Part shown: one piece after another, positions 46,158-57,154 of the stretch
Position numbering within the stretch: position 1 is the first letter of the stretch
Layout of the letters: every line of letters begins with the position of its first letter
NCBI RefSeq assembly: GCF_904849725.1
Contig: NC_058521.1
Span: forward strand, 429,058,676 to 429,122,675
Length of the DNA: 64,000 nt
Source of the DNA: Hordeum vulgare subsp. vulgare
Taxonomy: Eukaryota > Streptophyta > Magnoliopsida > Poales > Poaceae
Direction of reading: 5' to 3'
The notes under the pieces: generated by a model
The model's database searches: none
The model's input: only the letters and a program-made list of their open reading frames with translations
Told to the model about the DNA's origin: nothing
Made by a program: the position numbers and the translations under genes

Positions 46158-48044
46158 GAGGGTTGCATGGACTTGGGGGAACGGATCCTCTTTATCCTCC
46201 TCATCTTGTTCAGGATTCTTCTCACTCGGTTGCCCTTAGCTGAACCCCTGGATCAGGAGACGACATTGCCGAGTGGTGTGCTTCGCGAATATGGGGTTGC
46301 CTTCTTCGTCCATCTTCGTGTGAACCGGACAAGGCTGGTCCAGGATGGGATTGTTGAACGGCTTCTTCTTGGGGGCAGACTGCGCTTTCCCTTTACCCTT
46401 GAACTTGGCGCTGGTCACAGCTGCAGCTTCTGCCTGCGGTGTGGGCGCAACTTTCTGTTTTTGCTTCCGAGTGTTACCTCCGTCGGCATCGCGACTGTCT
46501 TGTGTTTGCCACTCCGGATGCGGTCCTCTTCCTCGCCATTTGCATAGCGAGCTTCTATCTCCATAATCTTGCTCATGGAGATGTCGCCTGTCCGCCGAAC
46601 TTTAGGTACAGCTCCCTGTACCGTACGCCTGCCTTGAATGCGCAGACCGCTTGATGTTCGGTGACGTTCTCCACCGTGTGGTAGAGAGTTGTCCATCGCT
46701 GGATGAAGTCGCGCAAGGACTCGTTCGGCTTCTAGACACAGTGCTGAAGCTCCACAAGGCCTGTAGGGCGTTTGCACGTCCCTTCGAAGGTCCTGATGAA
46801 CACTCGGGCCAGATCTGCCCAACTATAAATGCTTGAGGGGGCCAACTGGTTCAGCCAAGCTCGCGCCGAGCCGTCGAGCATCAGAGGGAGGAGCTTCATA
46901 GCGACATGGTCGTCCCCTCCTCCGATCTGGACTGCCACTCGGTAGTCATCTAGCCATGTTTCAGGCTTGGATTCCCCCGTAAATTTACCGATTCCTGCTG
47001 CCAATCGGAAGTTGGGCGGGATGTCAGCCGAGCGGATGGCTCGACTAAAACACTCGGGGCCGGACACGATGGTCCTGCTGCCACTTGGACGATCCAGATC
47101 GTGACCATCGCGGAGGGCTCGACCTCTGTCGACTCTTTGCTGGGCGATTCGCCCTCTTGCGTCGGGTCTTGGGTCGTAAGTGTCGCCGACTGAACGCCGA
47201 TCATCATGATGTCGGGACCCATAGGGTCCACCCCGCGGAGGGATGCGCGAGCGGCGGCGATCTTCATGGATCATGGAATGGCTGACTCCCCTGTGGTGCG
47301 GATGGGAACCAGGGCTGTGAACCGACCGATGCGTGTTTGCATGGACGGAACTATTGTGGATCCGATTGTGCGACTGGGAGACTGCCGAATTCTGCTGCTG
47401 CGCCGTGTGCAACAGAGCACGGATCTGCTCGATTCCCCTTCCTGCCTCTGAATCAGTCGGTTGGAGAGAATCGGCGATCTTGGCAGCTGCAGCCAAGTTG
47501 AGGAGAGGTGTGCGGAACAACTCCACGTTGCTCCGCCGGGTGTGCCGACTGGCAGAACGACGAGGTGGACGGCGTTCACCGGATGCTTCACCGACTTCGC
47601 GCCCGCTCCGGCCGGCCTGATGGGGATCTTCATGGGTGTTGGCCATGTGTACTTCTGCTGCAGGCCCGTGGCCCGTGTACTCGGAGGGGAGCTCAGTCGG
47701 AACCGAGCCCGAGCACTCGGAACGCGGGGCAACCACAACAGACTCCAGAACTGCCACTTGAGAGGACGCGATCTGACGCGCTTGGGCATGCTGCACCCAA
47801 CGTTGAGACGCGGACTGCGGGAACGCTTGTTGCAGCGCATGACGGAGGTGCAAGCCGACAATGGAGCCGATTGTTGGAGAAGAAGAACGCCGCGAGCGCC
47901 AGCACGGAAGTGTGTGGCCCCGCGACGGGGAAGCGCCTCGACGTCGAGAGGCACCTCCCGAAGCCATGCCGAATCATCGACGGTGAAGGAGAGAACACCG
48001 AAGAGGATCTGGTGACCCATGCTCGAATCTCCACCAGACGACAT
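46158..48044 (-). pseudogene. B gag
   Basis: The start ATG at 48044 (MSSGGDSSMGHQ) lies about 70 bases after the PBS. Homology moves from this frame to the frame at 46732-47967 and contains the gag core ESKPETWLDDYRVAVQIGG, SSIYSWADLARVFIRTFEGT. A TAG at 46732 replaces the codon that reads glutamine in C (HCVQRPD). Further gag (frame 46415-46822, then 46236-46418 with KGKGKAQSAPKKK) follows before protease. At least two frameshifts and one nonsense codon are visible. No CCHC knuckle was found. Confidence 0.88.
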
Positions 48045-48091
48045 GATGAAAGGAAGTAGTCGCAAACTCGCCGGAAGTCGCTTAGACGCCT

Positions 48092-48111
48092 GCCCCAAGG
48101 TGGGCGCCAAA
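48092..48111 (-). other. B primer-binding region
   Basis: Read on the minus strand, TTTGGCGCCCACCTTGGGGC follows the 5' LTR directly. It matches the C and A start blocks. Confidence 0.8.
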
Positions 48112-48667
48112 TGTCGTGGGTATAAGCCTGACAGTAGATGTGTGGGGTACGAATGAGATGGCCAGAGTCCTAGATACGACGAGGTTGTATGAGTTCAGGC
48201 CCCTCTGCGGTGGAGGTAACAGCCCTACGTCTCAGTGCTCTCGGAGCTTGTTACCGAGTGTAATATGGAGTACAGTGATTTGCTAACCCTTTGACTAGTG
48301 GGGGAGGGCGGCTTATATAGAGTGCGCTGCCCTCCACAACAGTTCTGACTCACGGGTGGAGTAGTGGCGATTGAATGCATACGTTACAGGTAACGTATGC
48401 TCTAAATGCTAATAAATGCACCCGGAAACGTATGGCAGTTTCCCTCCAGAGAGGTTACGATGTACCGAGTGTATCCAGTCGGTTGGCCTGGTGCCCTTTG
48501 AATGCTAGTCTCCGACTGGATGATTGTGGGCCTGTTACCGACTGGATGATGGGGACTCCTTAATTCAGTCGGGGCAGACTTAAGGTCCTGTCCCTTGTGT
48601 GGGGTAGTCCTTGGGTAGGACATGTACGGCAGGCCTATGACCTTACCCTAGGACTATGACCCCATCA
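48112..48667 (-). repeat. B 5' LTR
   Basis: It is 556 bp. The TATA box on the minus strand is at 48313-48319 and the perfect inverted repeat is at 48377-48400. It starts on the minus strand TGATGGGGTCATAG and ends ACCCACGACA. Confidence 0.95.
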
Positions 48668-48974
48668 GTGATCGTCCAAGTGGAAGTGGCTCTGTCATCT
48701 CCGGCCTTGAGTGTTTCAGCCGGGCAATCCACTCCACTGATATTCCCCCAACTTCAGGTTGGCGGCCAGAATAAGCAAGTTCACGAGAGAATCCAAGCCA
48801 GAAACATGGCTAGATGATTACCGAGTGGCAGTTCAGATCACCGGTGGCAACTACAACGTAGCAATGAAGCACTTGCCCCTGATGCTGGATGGTTCGACCC
48901 ATGCTTGGCTGAATCAACTAGCTCCATCAAGCATATACTGCTGGGCAGACTTGGCCCGAGTGTTCATTAAGACC
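48668..48974 (+). pseudogene. A gag, middle part
   Basis: It resumes after the GTGAT TSD of B. From 48759 an open frame reads ESKPETWLDDYRVAVQITG and LDGSTHAWLNQLAPSSIYCWADLARVFIKT, the gag core. It breaks at 48974 where element C begins. The start of the stretch is shifted by one base relative to this frame. Confidence 0.85.
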
Positions 48975-49484
48975 TGTTGGGGATATTATCTATTGGGTAA
49001 CCCACCCTAGTTGGGCCGGGTCACCAAGCTAGCGACTCATCCTCAAAGTGGTTCAGGCTTGGGCCCGGAGAGGCGAGGAGCCAGATGGCGGTTCGAAGAT
49101 ATTTGGGAAGAATCCATCGTTGGTAAGATCTCCATGTCTTAGAAAGATGGCGACTTAGAGATAGAAAGGATCACGATTTGTGTAAAGGCAAGGACTCTTG
49201 TAAACCCTAAGGGGTCGACCTGTATATAAAGGCGAGTCCCAGGGTAGGAGGGGGCGGGATAGAAATCATCGAGTGCTAGGTCAGGCGAGTTACGCCCCCT
49301 TGTAATCGAAACACAATCAATACAACCACCAAGCAGGACGTAGGCCTTTACCTCCTCATGAGGGGCCGAACCTGGGTAAATCTCTGCCTCTCTCACGAAT
49401 AACCCCTTTGAGTCTCCACCAAGGTGCGATGGCTCCAACACTAAGTCCTTTCACGAGGACATCTGCCGTGACAAAACCACAAGA
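48975..49484 (+). repeat. C 5' LTR
   Basis: It begins TGTTGGGGATATTATC and has a TATATAAA box at 49223-49230. It ends near CAAAACCACAAGA, so with a 5-bp TSD its last bases are GA rather than CA. The motif GGCGA[C/G]T occurs several times (49149, 49231, 49284). Confidence 0.92.
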
Positions 49485-49503
49485 GTTGGCGCCCACCGTG
49501 GGG
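49485..49503 (+). other. C primer-binding region
   Basis: GTTGGCGCCCACCGTGGGG directly follows the LTR, as in A and B. Confidence 0.8.
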
Positions 49504-49530
49504 CATGCGCACGGTGGAGTTGAGTTCTCA

Positions 49531-51655
49531 ATGGGAGCCCTACCAGGGTCCGGGAGCTACGCAGCGGGGCTCATGACTCGAAGCCGCCGCGGGAAGTACT
49601 ACATCAATAACTTGTTGTGGGGGCCCGAGGCCGATTCAATCGAATCCGGCTACAGAATCCCTTTCGGTAGGATCAACATCTTCGTCGGCATGGTTGGATC
49701 GTCTATGCGTGAGCCGGACATCTTCTCCGACATCGTCGAGCCGGCCAGGTATGTCTGCCCTATCGCAACGCCGAACCTAACTCGTCTGGTCTTTGTTGGG
49801 TTCACATAGGGATTTGAGGAACCAGAACGATCGGCGACCCAGGAGACAATGCCGGTCAACACTGATGACGAATCATCCATGGGCGACTCAGATTCAATTC
49901 AGTCTCTACATGGGGGCTGCCTTGGAGGTTTGTCACTAGCCATGGACCCCGAGGTTCTCGACCGGACCCGCCGTCAGATTGTTGTTTACATGGCAGGGGC
50001 GACTCAGCCCCCACCAAACTCGGCGGGCGACGACGGGACTGGCGAAACATCCAAAAGCCCAGCTGCGATCTTGGTGGAATTGGCGGCGGAAATAACAAGG
50101 CTCATGACGACCCCCATAACGTCAGAAAACCAGGACGCAATAAACGCGGAATTGACAAAGCTAAGAGATGTGGTGGCAAAGGATCAACGAGACGCTGAAG
50201 TAGAAGCCGCCAGGATCGAGACCCGGCAGGCTGAAATTACCGTCGAGGCAGCTCCCTTGAACACCGAAAACTGGCGGCTCGAGAGGCATCAACGCGCATC
50301 TGACGCTGTCCATCAGCGGACGCACCAGGGGTGTTTACCCCCCGATCTCAATCCGACCCGCCTATTCGATACTTCACGAACTCCCGGGGCGGGAGACGCA
50401 CTGAGAGAAGGGCCAAGCCAGCCACCAAACCCGCCGTTTCAGCCAGCCGTTGATCGCGTCCCTCGATTCCAGACACCTTGAGGTCACTTTTCCAACCCAG
50501 TGGACAATGTCCTCGCCGCGACTCGCCATTTGGAATCCCTTCCGTTTCATGGCAACACCCCGGCTGAGATAGAAGCAAGGAACGCCATTGAGATGTTGAA
50601 GACGACGGTGGTTCAAAATGCCCAATTCTCGCACAACCTCGATCGACTGCACTCCACCCCCCAGGCAAGCCGCACCAGGAGTCGGCCAGAGGACCAGCCC
50701 GCCATAACCAATGGACCGCGACCCTTTCCCCAGGTCAACTCGCCTGATCACCGGGACCCGCCAGGTCAGGATCACCCGGACATCCAAGCCAGCCCAACCC
50801 CCCTTGTTGGAGGCGGCAGATAGGTGGGGGTGCCATGCTTGGCCCCCGCCCTTCGGAATGAGAGAATGCCGAAGGACTTTAAAGGACCAAGAAAGGTACC
50901 TAACTACACCCCGGACCTTGAGCCGGCGTCATGGGTCGGGAGTTACGAAATTGCCATGGATATGCTCGATGTAAGTGAAGCAGTCTGCTGTAGATACTTC
51001 ACAATGATGCTCAAGGGGACGGCACGTACTTGGTTAAAGAACTTGCACCCCAACTCCATCCAGACTTGGGCTGAGTTGAAAGAGCGTTTCATCAAAAACT
51101 TCCAGGGGACTTGCAAGCGCCCAATGACAATAGTCGATTTGCAGCACTGCGTTCAGCGCCCGGATGTGTCGGCCCACCACTAGACGCGGCGGGTCGCGGA
51201 AATCATTCACTCATCGGACGACATCACGGCGGCTCAGGCTGTGCTGATCTTAGAGCAAAACTGCCACTATGAGCCCTTGGTGCAGAAATTGGGGTGACAG
51301 AAGTGAAAAGTCCAAGATATGGGGGAATTAATGGACACCCTCACTAGGTAAGCTGAGGCGGACTACGCCGAAGACCCAGGAGAGGATGGTGGCAAGGCCA
51401 ACTCGCCAAGGAAAGGCGAGTCATCCAAAAATCATACCCGGTTTTAGGGACGCGACCGCCATAATCACGGAGCAAATGACAAGAGAAGGCAGCAGGAAGA
51501 ATCCTCGGACTTAGTCGCCAACACTAATGCCAACAACGGCAACCTGTGCCAGAAGAAGAGGGGTTACAGTGGCAAAAAGCCGCATAATTATAACGAGATA
51601 CTCAAAGGCCCTTGCCCGCACCATGCCATGGCAGATGGACCGGCGACTCATTCCT
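49531..51655 (+). pseudogene. C gag
   Basis: The start at 49531 reads MGALPGSGSYAAGLMTRSRR, with TAG at 49807. The frame resumes as a long acidic region (49849-50481) with a coiled-coil-like stretch (AINAELTKLRDVVAKDQRD). TGA at 50479, TAG near 50821 and TAG at 51181 break the rest. The gag core lies at 50824-51180 (LKGTARTWLKNLHPNSIQTW, RFIKNFQGTCKRP). More stops follow to 51655. No CCHC knuckle seen. Confidence 0.85.
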
Positions 51656-52758
51656 GGTAGGACTGTTACGTGATGCAGGAGTTTCGGGCAGAGGCGATCA
51701 AAAAAGGGCAAGGCGGTGACCCGGACCAACAGCAGGAACAGTTTGGTGCACCTAATCAAGGCCAAAACCCGTTCGGCGTTTTCCCTGAACCGGGGGCTCA
51801 GGACGGCTCGCAGCCAAGCAGTGGCCAGTATCTAGTGCATAACCAACGACGGTATAACCCGCCCGGGTTTTTTCAACAGCCGCCCCCACAGGGGGATCCT
51901 CAAGGGCAAGATGATAATGGCGGTTTCCGCAATAACCCCAAACAGTTAAGCAATGGGCAATACCACGTTTTCACCATCAATGCCTACAGGCGTGATAAAA
52001 AGGTGAATCACCGAGCGTACAGTGTATCTGAGCCGGCACTCCCCAGGTACCTCCACTGGTCCAAGCAGATTATATCGTGGAGTAGGGAAGATCACCCGCC
52101 AAGAGTCGACAATCGCGGCGACTTAGCGTTGGTCGTGGCTCCCGAAGTTGGGGGATATACCTTATCGAAGGTACTCATGGATGGTGGTAGCAGCATCAAC
52201 ATATTATACTTCGACACTTTTTGAAGGATGAACCTGTTGGAAAAAGATATAATGCCTTCGACCACGGTATTCCACGGAATTGTCCCAGGTAAATCGGCAT
52301 ACCCCATAGGCCGAATTAGACTCAGAGTTGCGTTTGGAACAGCGTCTAACTACAGAAGTGAGTCTCTTATGTTTGAGGTGGTCAAGCTAAAGAGCCCCTA
52401 TCATGCGATGTTCGGGCGACCGACTTACGCCCGTTTGATGGCTCGCCCTTGCTATGTTTAATTTAAACTCAAGATGCCCGGTCCTAAGGGACCCATCACG
52501 GTTGATGGTGACATGAGGATCGCAAGAGAGTGTGAAGAAGGGGATGCGGCTTATGCTGAAGTCGCCTGCGCTGCGAAAGAGCTCAAATATCACCGGGCCA
52601 ATGTTGATCCAGCTGACATGTCACCTCTAAACAAGCCAACAACAGACGATGAGCCGTCCCTCAAATTCAAACCAACAGACGACACTAAGGTAGTGGATTT
52701 CGTCCCTAGCGACTCAACCAAGCAGTTCACTATCGGGGCGGGTCTGGACCCCAAATAG
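51656..52758 (+). pseudogene. C aspartic protease and linker to RT
   Basis: The frame at 51670-52224 ends in the retropepsin core (KVLMDGGSSINILYFDTF then TGA). The second half is 52228-52461, with YHAMFGRPTYARL and a stop in CYV-TAA. The linker 52474-52758 ends GAGLDPK followed by TAG at 52756-52758, the same position as in B. Confidence 0.88.
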
Positions 52759-53723
52759 GAAAGAGCGCTCATCGAATTCATCCGCGAGAACCGGGACTTC
52801 TTCGCATGGAAACCTTCTCACATGCCTGGTGTACCGAGAGAATTCACTGAGCACCACCTTAACGGTGCCCAAAGGCAAAACCGATTCAACAATATCTTCG
52901 TAGGTTCAATGAGGAATGACGCAAGGCAATCGGGGAAGAAGTCGCCCGTCTTTTGGCCGCTGGATTCATTATAGAGGTCTTCCACCCCAAATGGTTAGCT
53001 ACCCCGGTCCTCGTGCTCAAGAAGAACGGTACCTTCCACATGTGCATTGATTACACAGATCTTAACAGAGCCTATCCAAAGGATCCTTTCGCCCATCCCC
53101 GTATTGATCAAATTATTGATTCAGTGGCGGGCTGCGAACGTTTGTGCTTCCTGGACGCTTATTCCGGGTATCACCAAATCAAGATGGCTGTGGAAGATCA
53201 GGAGAAGACAGCTTTTATAACCCCCTTCGGGGCTTTTTGTTATGTGTTCATGCCACTTGGGCTCAAAAGTGCTCGGGCGACTTGCCAGCGCTGCATCCAA
53301 AATTGCCTCCGTGGCCAAATCAGACGCAACGTCCATGCTTACATTGACGACATTGTGGTCAAAACTCAAAGGAAAGAAACGCTATTGGAAGATCTAAGGG
53401 AAACTTTTGACAATCTGCGGGTATACCAGATGAAGCTTAATCCCACCAAGTGTGTCTTTGGCATTCCTGTTGGAAAATTGTTGGGTTTCCTGGTATCTGA
53501 GCGCGGCATTGAAGCTAACCCGGACAAAATCGAGGCGGTCACTTCACTTGGGAAACCAGCAAATATCAATCAAGTTCAACGGATGGCGGGTCGTATCGCG
53601 GCTTTAAGTCATTTCGTAAGCCGCGTGGGAGAAAAAGATGTTCCCCTTTATCAGTTGCTTAAGAAATTTGACCGTTTTGTTTGGGCAGACGAGGCCAATG
53701 AAGCTTTCGAAACCTTGAAGTAG
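52759..53723 (+). pseudogene. C reverse transcriptase
   Basis: The start (ENRDFFAWKPSHMPGVPRE) is legible at 52770-52850, then a frameshift region at 52860-52950. The 256-codon frame 52953-53723 covers the rest, with LDAYSGYHQIKM and catalytic YIDD (residues 130-133). TAG at 53721 ends it. The FMPLGLKSA variant replaces the usual MPFGLKNA. Confidence 0.92.
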
Positions 53724-54790
53724 CAGGTGGTTAACCCGCCGGTTTTGGCCGCTCCGACTGAGCAAGAGCATATGCTTCTCTATATTGCGGCAAACTCCAA
53801 AGCGGTGAGTGTGGCAGTGGTCGTCGAAAGGAAGGAATAAGGGAAGGAATATCCGGTGCAACGCCCGGTACATTTCATCAGTGAGGTGCTAACTCTCTCC
53901 AAGCAGCGATACCCACACTGGCAGAAGTTGGTCTATGGGGTCTTTATGGCAAGTCGAAAGCTCAAACACTATTTCCAAGAGCATCTCATCACGGTGGTTA
54001 GCTCCGCTCCCCTCGGAGACATCATCCAAAACCGGGAAGCGACAGGGTGACTCGCCAAGTGGGCAATCGAACTTGGGCCGCACCACGTGCGATACACCCC
54101 TCGCACGGCTATCAAGTCTCAGGCCTTGGTTGATTTCGTCAATGATTGGACCGAGTTACAGATCCCGGAAGACAGGCCTGACCTTACGTACTGGACTATT
54201 TATTTTGACGGGTCTAGACAATTGGAAGGCTCGGGGGCTGGCGTAGTGCTGGTATCACCCCAGGGAGACAAATTCTGCTATGTCCTCCAACTCATGTTTC
54301 CATGTACCTACAATGCTGCGGAATACGAAGCCTTGCTTCATGGTTTGCGACTCACCAAGGAGATGAACCTCACGCGGGTCAGATGTTTTGGCGATTCTGA
54401 TCTGGTGGCTCAGCAAGTTTCAGGTACTTGGGATTCTCGGGACCCCCTAATAGCGGCTTACAGGAGGGCTGTGTCTGGTGTGGTGGGTCACTTCCATGGC
54501 TATCAAGTCGATCATATCGACCGGCGCCTTAACGAATCAGCTGACGCCCTTTCACGTCTTGGTTCGCAGCGTAAGCAGGTTCCTCCCAATGTTTTTCTGG
54601 ATACTTTGCACAATCCTTCCGTAAGGTTACCCTCAGAAGAAGAGTTGGCAATACCAGACCCCGAGTCTCAGTTCGTGGCGGCTCTCCGTGTTACGCCGGA
54701 TTGGGTTCTTTCGTATCTGGCATATCTCGCCCGAGGCGAGTTACCTTCGGATGAAGTGTTGGCCCGCCAAATCGTTCGTCGGAGCAAATC
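53724..54790 (+). pseudogene. C RNase H and second RNase H
   Basis: The first domain (53724-54090) has two stops (near 53838 and 54048). The second RNase H lies in the open frame from 54087, with YWTIYFDGSRQLEGSGAG, AAEYEALLHGL and RCFGDSDLVAQQV: all three acidic residues are present. The frame continues through the linker (RLNESADALSRLGSQ) into the integrase start. Confidence 0.9.
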
Positions 54791-55954
54791 CATGGTCATC
54801 ATCAATGTTGAATTATATAAGCAGAGCACTTCTAGGGTATTCCAATCATGTGTTTCTTCCGAAGAAGGATGCGTAATTCTGAACGACATCCATTCCGGAG
54901 ATTGTGGGCATCATGCTGGGTCACGCTCCTTGTTTCAAAGGCGTTCTGTCATGGTTTTTTCTGGTTGACGGCTCATGCACATGCAGAGGAGATAGTTCGT
55001 CGATGTGGCGGTTGCAAGCGTTATGGACGACAGGCTCATGTGCCGGCTCAAGAACTAAGGATGATACCTATTACTTGGCCTTTCGCGGTCCGGGGGTTAG
55101 ACAATGTTGGCCCCTTTAAGATGTCGTCTAACAAAAAAACTCATCTGCTTGTGGCGGTTGATAAATTTACCAAGTGGGTCGAAGCAGAACCTGTTGGTGC
55201 TTGTGATGCGGAGATAGCGGTCAAATTCTTGAAAAAGTTGATCTTCCGGTTCGGATATCCAAACAGCATTATTACTGACAATGGTACTAATCTATCACAA
55301 GGGGCGATGCAGGAGTTTTGCCATCGTGAGCACATCCGGCTTGATGTCTCTGCAGTGGCTCATCCACAATCTAATGGGCAGGCCGAACGGGCGAATCAGG
55401 AAGTGTTGCGAGGAATCAAACCTCGACTCATGGTTCCCCTGGAGCGCACCCCAGGGTGTTGGGTTGAGGAGTTGCCTTCTGTACTATGGAGCATCCGGAC
55501 CACCCCAAACCGTTCAACGGGTTTTACTCCCTTTTTCCTGGTATAAGGAGCAGAAGTTGTTCTTCCCACTGACATTAGGCATGACTCGCCCAGAGTTGCC
55601 GCTTATGTGGAACAGGACAACGAGTTGGCGCGTCAAGATTCTTTGGATGCTTTGGAGGAAGCACGCAATTTGGCTGCCGCCCAATCGGCAATTTATGAGC
55701 AGGACTTCCGGCGTTATCACAGCCGCCGGGTCAAGAGCCGAACCTTTCACGAGGGCGACTTAGTGCTTCGATTGATACAAGATCGTACTGGCATGCATAA
55801 GTTATCACCACCATGGGAAGGACCGTTCGTCGTCAGCAAAAGCCTTCGCAACAGGTCCTACTATCTGGTGGATCTGCGGCCTGATCGGCCAACCACGGAG
55901 GCCGAGTCAACTCGCCCCTGGAACATAGCCCACTTGCGGCCTTATTACACTTGA
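54791..55954 (+). pseudogene. C integrase
   Basis: The HHCC finger is split: its histidines are at the end of the frame 54087-54968 (DIHSGDCGHH) and its cysteines in the frame 54848-55546 (RRCGGCKRY), so there is a frameshift near 54940. The catalytic residues lie in VRGLDNVGPF, IITDNGTN and NGQAERAN. A stop near 55546 precedes the C-terminal frame 55607-55954, which ends naturally with AHLRPYYT and TGA. Confidence 0.9.
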
Positions 55955-57154
55955 GCTATTAGCTCTGCTTTTTGTAAGTTTTTAATTTTTTATGAAGCAA
56001 TAAAATTGATGCCTCCAAGCTTGGGGGCTTTCCTGCTATTTCATCTTATTGAAAGTACGGATCTTTTATTTTGCTCTTCAACAAGTCGCCCAAACATGGA
56101 CGCTATCCATACCAAAGAGCTTAAGTCGCCATTATGCGCTTATTACAAAACTGGGTATCGATAAGCCAAACAGGATCGAAGTCGCTACAAGCACGCGATT
56201 CAAACATGGGCGCCTTATATGATTCTGTGGATTAGGCCGGCTTACTTGAGGGCAATTTGTTCTCAAGTCGATTTGTGGTACTAGCGTATACGCTTCTACA
56301 ATCCTATGACTGGTCTTTCCTTTAATCATAGGTCACTTTGGGGCTTCCTCTCACTGAGATCAGCCTTACTACCCATTTGGCCTGCGAAAAATTACCGCAT
56401 TACAAATGGTTATACTGGACTGTGTGTTGGCCGAATCGCCATATGGACCCATGAACTCTTGGCGAGTTACTCCGATTTGTGGACCCTGAACTCGCCTTGG
56501 TTAAAACATGTCTGGTACTGGCTAGCGCCCCGCATGGAGAATAGAGAAACCATTGGTTCACTGAACCCGCTTCACTGAAACCTGACTCGTGCCTGATCAG
56601 CCGGTCTAAATACTTGAACTTTTTTTACATAAGTCTCCCTTGGGTAGCACTTGAGTTTATATAACTCGTCCTATCCTGTCGCAACCTGATGAGCCGACGA
56701 AATTCTTATTTTTACTTTCCTGGCACCGCCACAAGGTTTTTCCAATTTTTTCCGACTCACCTTAACATCTTGAGTCGGTTATTGTTTATTATCATCCATT
56801 ACTCACTGAGATGGTTTGATGTATGTTTTTAAGCCTAACAGGTTGATGAGTAAAATCATTGTTGCCATGGCAGATCAAGCATCATAAAATTCCCTAAGGG
56901 CGGGTCAAGAATTTTAAGGCGCCCTAAGGGCGACACAAGGATTTTAAAGATATCACAGAAGCGGTTTGTTTTCTATGAAAGACCTATTACATGGCTCTCA
57001 TGGCCAAATCCATGAAGAATTATTCTGCTGATGTCCCCAGCTCATCCTGCTTTGAACTCTGACCGACTTCAATTTGCAAGTCGCCTAATACCCAGTTACA
57101 CTTGGATAAAGCGGCAAACTCATCTTCATCATTCAGCACCGATGAGAGATCCAC
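55955..57154. other. C noncoding stretch between integrase and antisense gene
   Basis: About 1.2 kb without a supported gene. It is AT-rich in places and repeatedly carries AAGTCGCC, ACTCGCC and GGCGAGT. It probably contains 3' regions of both convergent transcription units. Confidence 0.6.

Larger units (their letters stand above)
36254..48667 (-). mobile_element. B: Tat-lineage Gypsy with antisense gene and 70-bp satellite array
   Basis: This 12.4-kb element lies on the minus strand. LTRs are 48112-48667 (5') and 36254-36808 (3') and the TSD is GTGAT (36249-36253 and 48668-48672). Order along the minus strand is PBS, gag, protease, RT, RNase H, second RNase H, integrase, tandem array, then an accessory gene on the opposite strand, then 3' LTR. 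A second RNase H domain, an antisense ORF and tandem repeats in the 3' part are hallmarks described for Tat-lineage elements (Retand, Grande, Ogre). LTRs differ at roughly 23-25 sites, about 4 percent. Confidence 0.93.

Noticed and set aside
47085..48059. Plus-strand frames of 66-184 codons
   Set aside because: Shadows of the B gag on the minus strand.
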